This document shows, piece by piece, positions 33,901 to 38,791 of a stretch of 38,791 nucleotides of DNA (its first letter is position 1; the number at the start of each line of letters is the position of its first letter). This DNA comes from Candidatus Cloacimonas sp. GTDB lineage: Bacteria; Cloacimonadota; Cloacimonadia; Cloacimonadales; Cloacimonadaceae. The notes under the pieces were generated by a model. That model saw nothing but the letters and a program-made list of their open reading frames with translations, ran no database searches and was not told where the DNA came from. The stretch spans positions 1 through 38,791 of the forward strand of contig DAONFA010000025.1 of NCBI GenBank assembly GCA_035403355.1. Reading direction: 5' to 3'. Made by a program: the position numbers and the translations under genes.

Positions 33901-36900
33901 ATCTGGTATTTTTATCCTACTATCCATTAAAACAAGGATTGAAACAGGATTAGGATTATTTCATCAATTGGGATTAGGAAAATTTTTATCCTACTATCCA
34001 TTAAAACAAGGATTGAAACTGGAGATTAACGACTCACACTATGCCACGATCATCAATTTTTATCCTACTATCCATTAAAACAAGGATTGAAACCAGCAGA
34101 TGATATGAATGCTTTGATTGATGCAGTAGATTTTTATCCTACTATCCATTAAAACAAGGATTGAAACTCAGAAGCGAACCTGTATTAGTATCTGTTCCTA
34201 TTATTTTTATCCTACTATCCATTAAAACAAGGATTGAAACTCCTCTAATGCAGATAAAATATATTTTTGTGCTTCAATTTTTATCCTACTATCCATTAAA
34301 ACAAGGATTGAAACTCTATATCAGTAATCTGAGCTGTTTTGTTCCCTTGATTTTTATCCTACTATCCATTAAAACAAGGATTGAAACAATTAGCTGACCA
34401 GCTACCGGGGCTTCCCTCTTGCCATATTTTTATCCTACTATCCATTAAAACAAGGATTGAAACTTACAGAAAAAAGGAAAGAAAGGAAAGCGATGAGGAA
34501 TTTTTATCCTACTATCCATTAAAACAAGGATTGAAACCAAAAGAGAAACAAGATGAGAATACTAAAAATTGTAATTTTTATCCTACTATCCATTAAAACA
34601 AGGATTGAAACTCGCTACTTCTACCTTCCCCCCTCGCACAATCGTATATATTTTTATCCTACTATCCATTAAAACAAGGATTGAAACTTAATATGCCCGT
34701 AAGGATGTTCTATTCCCCGATAACATTTTTATCCTACTATCCATTAAAACAAGGATTGAAACTTTTTCATAATCGCCTCCGCTCTATCCATTGTTCCAAT
34801 TTTTATCCTACTATCCATTAAAACAAGGATTGAAACTTAATATGCCCGTAAGGATGTTCTATTCCCCGATAAATTTTTATCCTACTATCCATTAAAACAA
34901 GGATTGAAACGTTTTTCTTGTAAAACTTCATAACAAGTAGAATATCAATTTTTATCCTACTATCCATTAAAACAAGGATTGAAACTCATTTTCTATTATT
35001 CCTACAGCAAATTCAATGCATTTTTATCCTACTATCCATTAAAACAAGGATTGAAACGGATAATATCTATTTCATCTATACCAGCATCTGTAAAATTTTT
35101 ATCCTACTATCCATTAAAACAAGGATTGAAACCTTGCTCCAAATCGGCAATAAGATGAATGCAGGAAGATTTTTATCCTACTATCCATTAAAACAAGGAT
35201 TGAAACATAATCATTATTTCCATCGTGCTGATACCTACCATAATTTTTATCCTACTATCCATTAAAACAAGGATTGAAACTGATCAATCACGCCTTGCAT
35301 TGAAAGTTTCAATTGGATTTTTATCCTACTATCCATTAAAACAAGGATTGAAACAATGTCAGGTGCGGATGGGATAGGGTAATAGTATTTGATTTTTATC
35401 CTACTATCCATTAAAACAAGGATTGAAACTTTTGCATTCATCAAGTATTTCACAGAACGGGAAAAAAATTTTTATCCTACTATCCATTAAAACAAGGATT
35501 GAAACGGATTGGTGGATAGAAGATACTTACTTGATTATCCCTATTTTTATCCTACTATCCATTAAAACAAGGATTGAAACTCACTTTCAGCCTGTTTCTT
35601 GGGCACTAATATTACCATTTTTATCCTACTATCCATTAAAACAAGGATTGAAACAAAAATATACCTTACAGGAAGAAAGCTAAATGGAAAAATTTTTATC
35701 CTACTATCCATTAAAACAAGGATTGAAACCGAATTTAGAGATGCTGATTACAAAGGTAAAGTGATTTTTATCCTACTATCCATTAAAACAAGGATTGAAA
35801 CCAGACCAAAACGCAGAAATCGGGATACTATCATCAATATTTTTATCCTACTATCCATTAAAACAAGGATTGAAACACCTTTTGATAGCGAACTGTAAAC
35901 TTACCAGTTCTATTTTTATCCTACTATCCATTAAAACAAGGATTGAAACATAGTATTCCTGGTGCTCCGATAGTTTATTCCTGCCATATTTTTATCCTAC
36001 TATCCATTAAAACAAGGATTGAAACTAATCCTCTACTACCGTAAGTTCGGGAGCTTTATCATTTTTATCCTACTATCCATTAAAACAAGGATTGAAACCT
36101 AACAACATATAGTATGCAACCTGAAGCTGATACTATTTTTATCCTACTATCCATTAAAACAAGGATTGAAACGGAGTGAGAGGACGGCTCTCCGATACTC
36201 CTCGGTTAATTTTTATCCTACTATCCATTAAAACAAGGATTGAAACTGTAGAAAAACTCCTCTTTAACCTCATCCATTGCTTGATTTTTATCCTACTATC
36301 CATTAAAACAAGGATTGAAACTGTAGAAAAAACTCCTCTTTAACCTCATCCATTGCTATTTTTATCCTACTATCCATTAAAACAAGGATTGAAACCTGAT
36401 TGCACACCTTCCGTTCCTACTCTTACAACTATATTTTTATCCTACTATCCATTAAAACAAGGATTGAAACTTTCATACTACCTGAAAAAGATATAAAGAA
36501 AATCAATTTTTATCCTACTATCCATTAAAACAAGGATTGAAACAAGAGCTAACGCGGTTTTCCCTACAGAAGGTCTTGCATTTTTATCCTACTATCCATT
36601 AAAACAAGGATTGAAACCCATTCTCCCTGTATCAGTAAGGGTGACTTGCTCCGATTTTTATCCTACTATCCATTAAAACAAGGATTGAAACTAATTATAT
36701 ACTTCTCTTTGTATTGAAAAATCGTCGTATTTTTATCCTACTATCCATTAAAACAAGGATTGAAACATGACTGAGTATGGGGAAGTGTGCCATACTATGC
36801 TAAGTATTTTTATCCTACTATCCATTAAAACAAGGATTGAAACGATTGATAATTGCGGATTCTTCGCTCTGTGCTACGGATTTTTATCCTACTATCCATT

Positions 36901-38791
36901 AAAACAAGGATTGAAACGAAGTATTCATGAACTTGCTGATAAGCTCTTGTAAAATTTTTATCCTACTATCCATTAAAACAAGGATTGAAACATCAGTCAA
37001 AATTGCAACCCCAGATTGCTCTTATGATTTTTATCCTACTATCCATTAAAACAAGGATTGAAACCTTCATAGCTCCCTCAAAATTAGAGGGCTTAATGTT
37101 ATTTTTATCCTACTATCCATTAAAACAAGGATTGAAACCCCATTGTTCAGTATCATCATCTCCATCAATGGTATCATTTTTATCCTACTATCCATTAAAA
37201 CAAGGATTGAAACCTTGCGAGGAATGATTTAAAACTTAACCAGATCATATTTTTATCCTACTATCCATTAAAACAAGGATTGAAACTAAACGATTACGGG
37301 AAAATTAAAGTTGGAGATATAAATTTTTATCCTACTATCCATTAAAACAAGGATTGAAACATTCCTTCTGTGATAGGGTTCATCATAAAATGACGCATTT
37401 TTATCCTACTATCCATTAAAACAAGGATTGAAACAATGAAGCAATGAACCTTATAGCGGATAGCCAAAAAATTTTTATCCTACTATCCATTAAAACAAGG
37501 ATTGAAACAAGAGGCAGGGATAGAAGACCTTATAAAATATAGGAGTATTTTTATCCTACTATCCATTAAAACAAGGATTGAAACCTAATCACCATTACGC
37601 CTAAAGGATTAAGGTTTTCCATTTTTATCCTACTATCCATTAAAACAAGGATTGAAACCAAATAAAAGTCCCGCGTGAACCACCAAACAGTTTTATTTTT
37701 ATCCTACTATCCATTAAAACAAGGATTGAAACTGAGACAATGGCTTATTTTCTCCACTGTTCCCTGGAATTTTTATCCTACTATCCATTAAAACAAGGAT
37801 TGAAACAAACAAGGATTGAAACCAATATATCTTCACAATAATATTTTTATCCTACTATCCATTAAAACAAGGATTGAAACACCGATAAAAGCATTCATGT
37901 TCCGGAGGGGAACCTTAATATTTTTATCCTACTATCCATTAAAACAAGGATTGAAACGTAATCCAAAAGGTTTCCCTGGGTTGTATCAGATTATTATTTT
38001 TATCCTACTATCCATTAAAACAAGGATTGAAACTCCAAGCAGCAACTGGAACCTTAGGGACGAATAAAATATTTTTATCCTACTATCCATTAAAACAAGG
38101 ATTGAAACTTTCTTTGTGCTGCTGTTTCTTGGGCAGAAATAATATTTTTATCCTACTATCCATTAAAACAAGGATTGAAACGTCAATGATATTAGGGATT
38201 TAACCCCGAAATTACAAGGATTTTTATCCTACTATCCATTAAAACAAGGATTGAAACTCAGGTCTTTTATATCGGGAAATGTAGAAGTAACAAATTTTTA
38301 TCCTACTATCCATTAAAACAAGGATTGAAACTATTCGGTAACACTTTTCTCACACTCTCTATCAGCATTTTTATCCTACTATCCATTAAAACAAGGATTG
38401 AAACTAGAGTTTTTTTTCACCGACTCCCAGTCGCAAAAGTCATTTTTATCCTACTATCCATTAAAACAAGGATTGAAACCACTAAAGTTCTTGATTTCAA
38501 TTTCTACCGGACTTTTATTTTTATCCTACTATCCATTAAAACAAGGATTGAAACTGGATAATATTGCCGAGATACGTAGTCCGAGGGGCTATTTTTATCC
38601 TACTATCCATTAAAACAAGGATTGAAACCATTTCAATCCGGAAAAAATATGGAGGTGGCTCGTATTTTTATCCTACTATCCATTAAAACAAGGATTGAAA
38701 CAAAGACAAGTAAACACTAGTTTTTTTTGTGTTTTTCTATTTTTATCCTACTATCCATTAAAACAAGGATTGAAACCATTTCAATCCGGAA
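27961..38791 (+). CRISPR. Type I-B CRISPR array, at least 146 repeats, continues beyond window
   Basis: By hand count there are 146 repeats of 38 bp from 27961 to 38776 and 145 complete spacers, almost all 35-38 nt (one 39), plus 15 nt of another at the window edge. The mean period is about 74 bp. The repeat starts ATTTTTATCCTACTATCC and ends AAGGATTGAAAC, and all copies look identical to me. The last eight bases give the usual type I-B AUUGAAAC handle. ATCC occurs twice in the repeat (positions 7-10 and 15-18) and either copy can pair with GGAT (29-32). Orientation follows from the leader and cas4 on the left, so the newest spacers are near 27999. Many frames reading FLSYYPLKQGLK, IFILLSIKTRIE or SILVLMDSRIK are translations of the repeat and are not genes. 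Confidence 0.98.
37807..37842 (+). repeat. Spacer 133: 36-nt spacer that begins with 16 nt of the CRISPR repeat
   Basis: Directly after a complete repeat (37769-37806), the spacer starts AAACAAGGATTGAAAC, which is the last 16 nt of the repeat. It continues CAATATATCTTCACAATAAT before the next repeat. Total length is 36 nt, normal for this array, so it behaves as a spacer rather than an extra partial repeat. No other spacer in the window begins CAATATATCTTC. Confidence 0.85.

Noticed and set aside
27961..38613. Many 60-99 residue frames on both strands in the array
   Set aside because: They read the same repeat translation each time (FLSYYPLKQGLK, ILLSIKTRIE, SILVLMDSRIK) joined by spacer-encoded residues; they are CRISPR repeats, not genes.

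Overview
The window looks like a piece of a Candidatus Cloacimonadota chromosome, or a close relative. This is inferred from the FPNPFNP-type C-terminal secretion domain on a large DUF2341 protein, the AT-rich composition with short repeated tracts in intergenic DNA, and the mix of bacterial housekeeping genes. No rRNA gene is present and no tRNA was recognised, so the taxonomic call is not firm.

Left part (1-4624): a three-gene restriction-modification operon on the minus strand (DNA methyltransferase, PD-(D/E)XK-type endonuclease, second DNA methyltransferase). It is bracketed by an imperfect direct repeat of about 310 bp (683-996 and 3996-4303). Outside that is an inverted repeat of about 100 bp (1-102, cut by the window edge, and 4522-4624). 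No transposase is visible. The arrangement looks like a movable or duplicated defence cassette.

Middle part (5109-18416): a secreted DUF2341 protein on the plus strand carries a 924-bp in-frame internal duplication. Two minus-strand housekeeping operons follow. The first is M20 peptidase - dapB - dapF - RodZ-like membrane HTH protein. The second is a secreted GxDxY-repeat/HEAT protein - rsmG - parA - parB - rfbB, with 4-nt ATGA overlaps at three of its four junctions. The operon ends are decorated with minisatellite-like DNA (8376-8486, 8757-8832, 12228-12480).

Right part (18908-38791): a complete type I-B CRISPR-Cas locus on the plus strand: cas6 - cas8b (with a probable internal cas11 start) - cas7 - cas5 - cas3 - cas1 - cas2 - cas4 - leader - array. 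Genes overlap or nearly touch, so they probably form one transcript. The array runs off the window edge. By hand count it has 146 repeats of 38 bp, which look identical, and 145 complete spacers of about 35-39 nt. Expected roles: Cas6 cuts the array transcript to leave an 8-nt AUUGAAAC handle, Cas5/7/8b/11 form Cascade, Cas3 degrades targets, and Cas1/2/4 add spacers at the leader end.

The most informative signals lie inside the array. Spacers fall on both strands of the same site, several overlap on one strand, and others are repeated with 1-nt length differences. One normal-length spacer begins with 16 nt of the repeat itself. Some spacers can fold on themselves or on the repeat handle.
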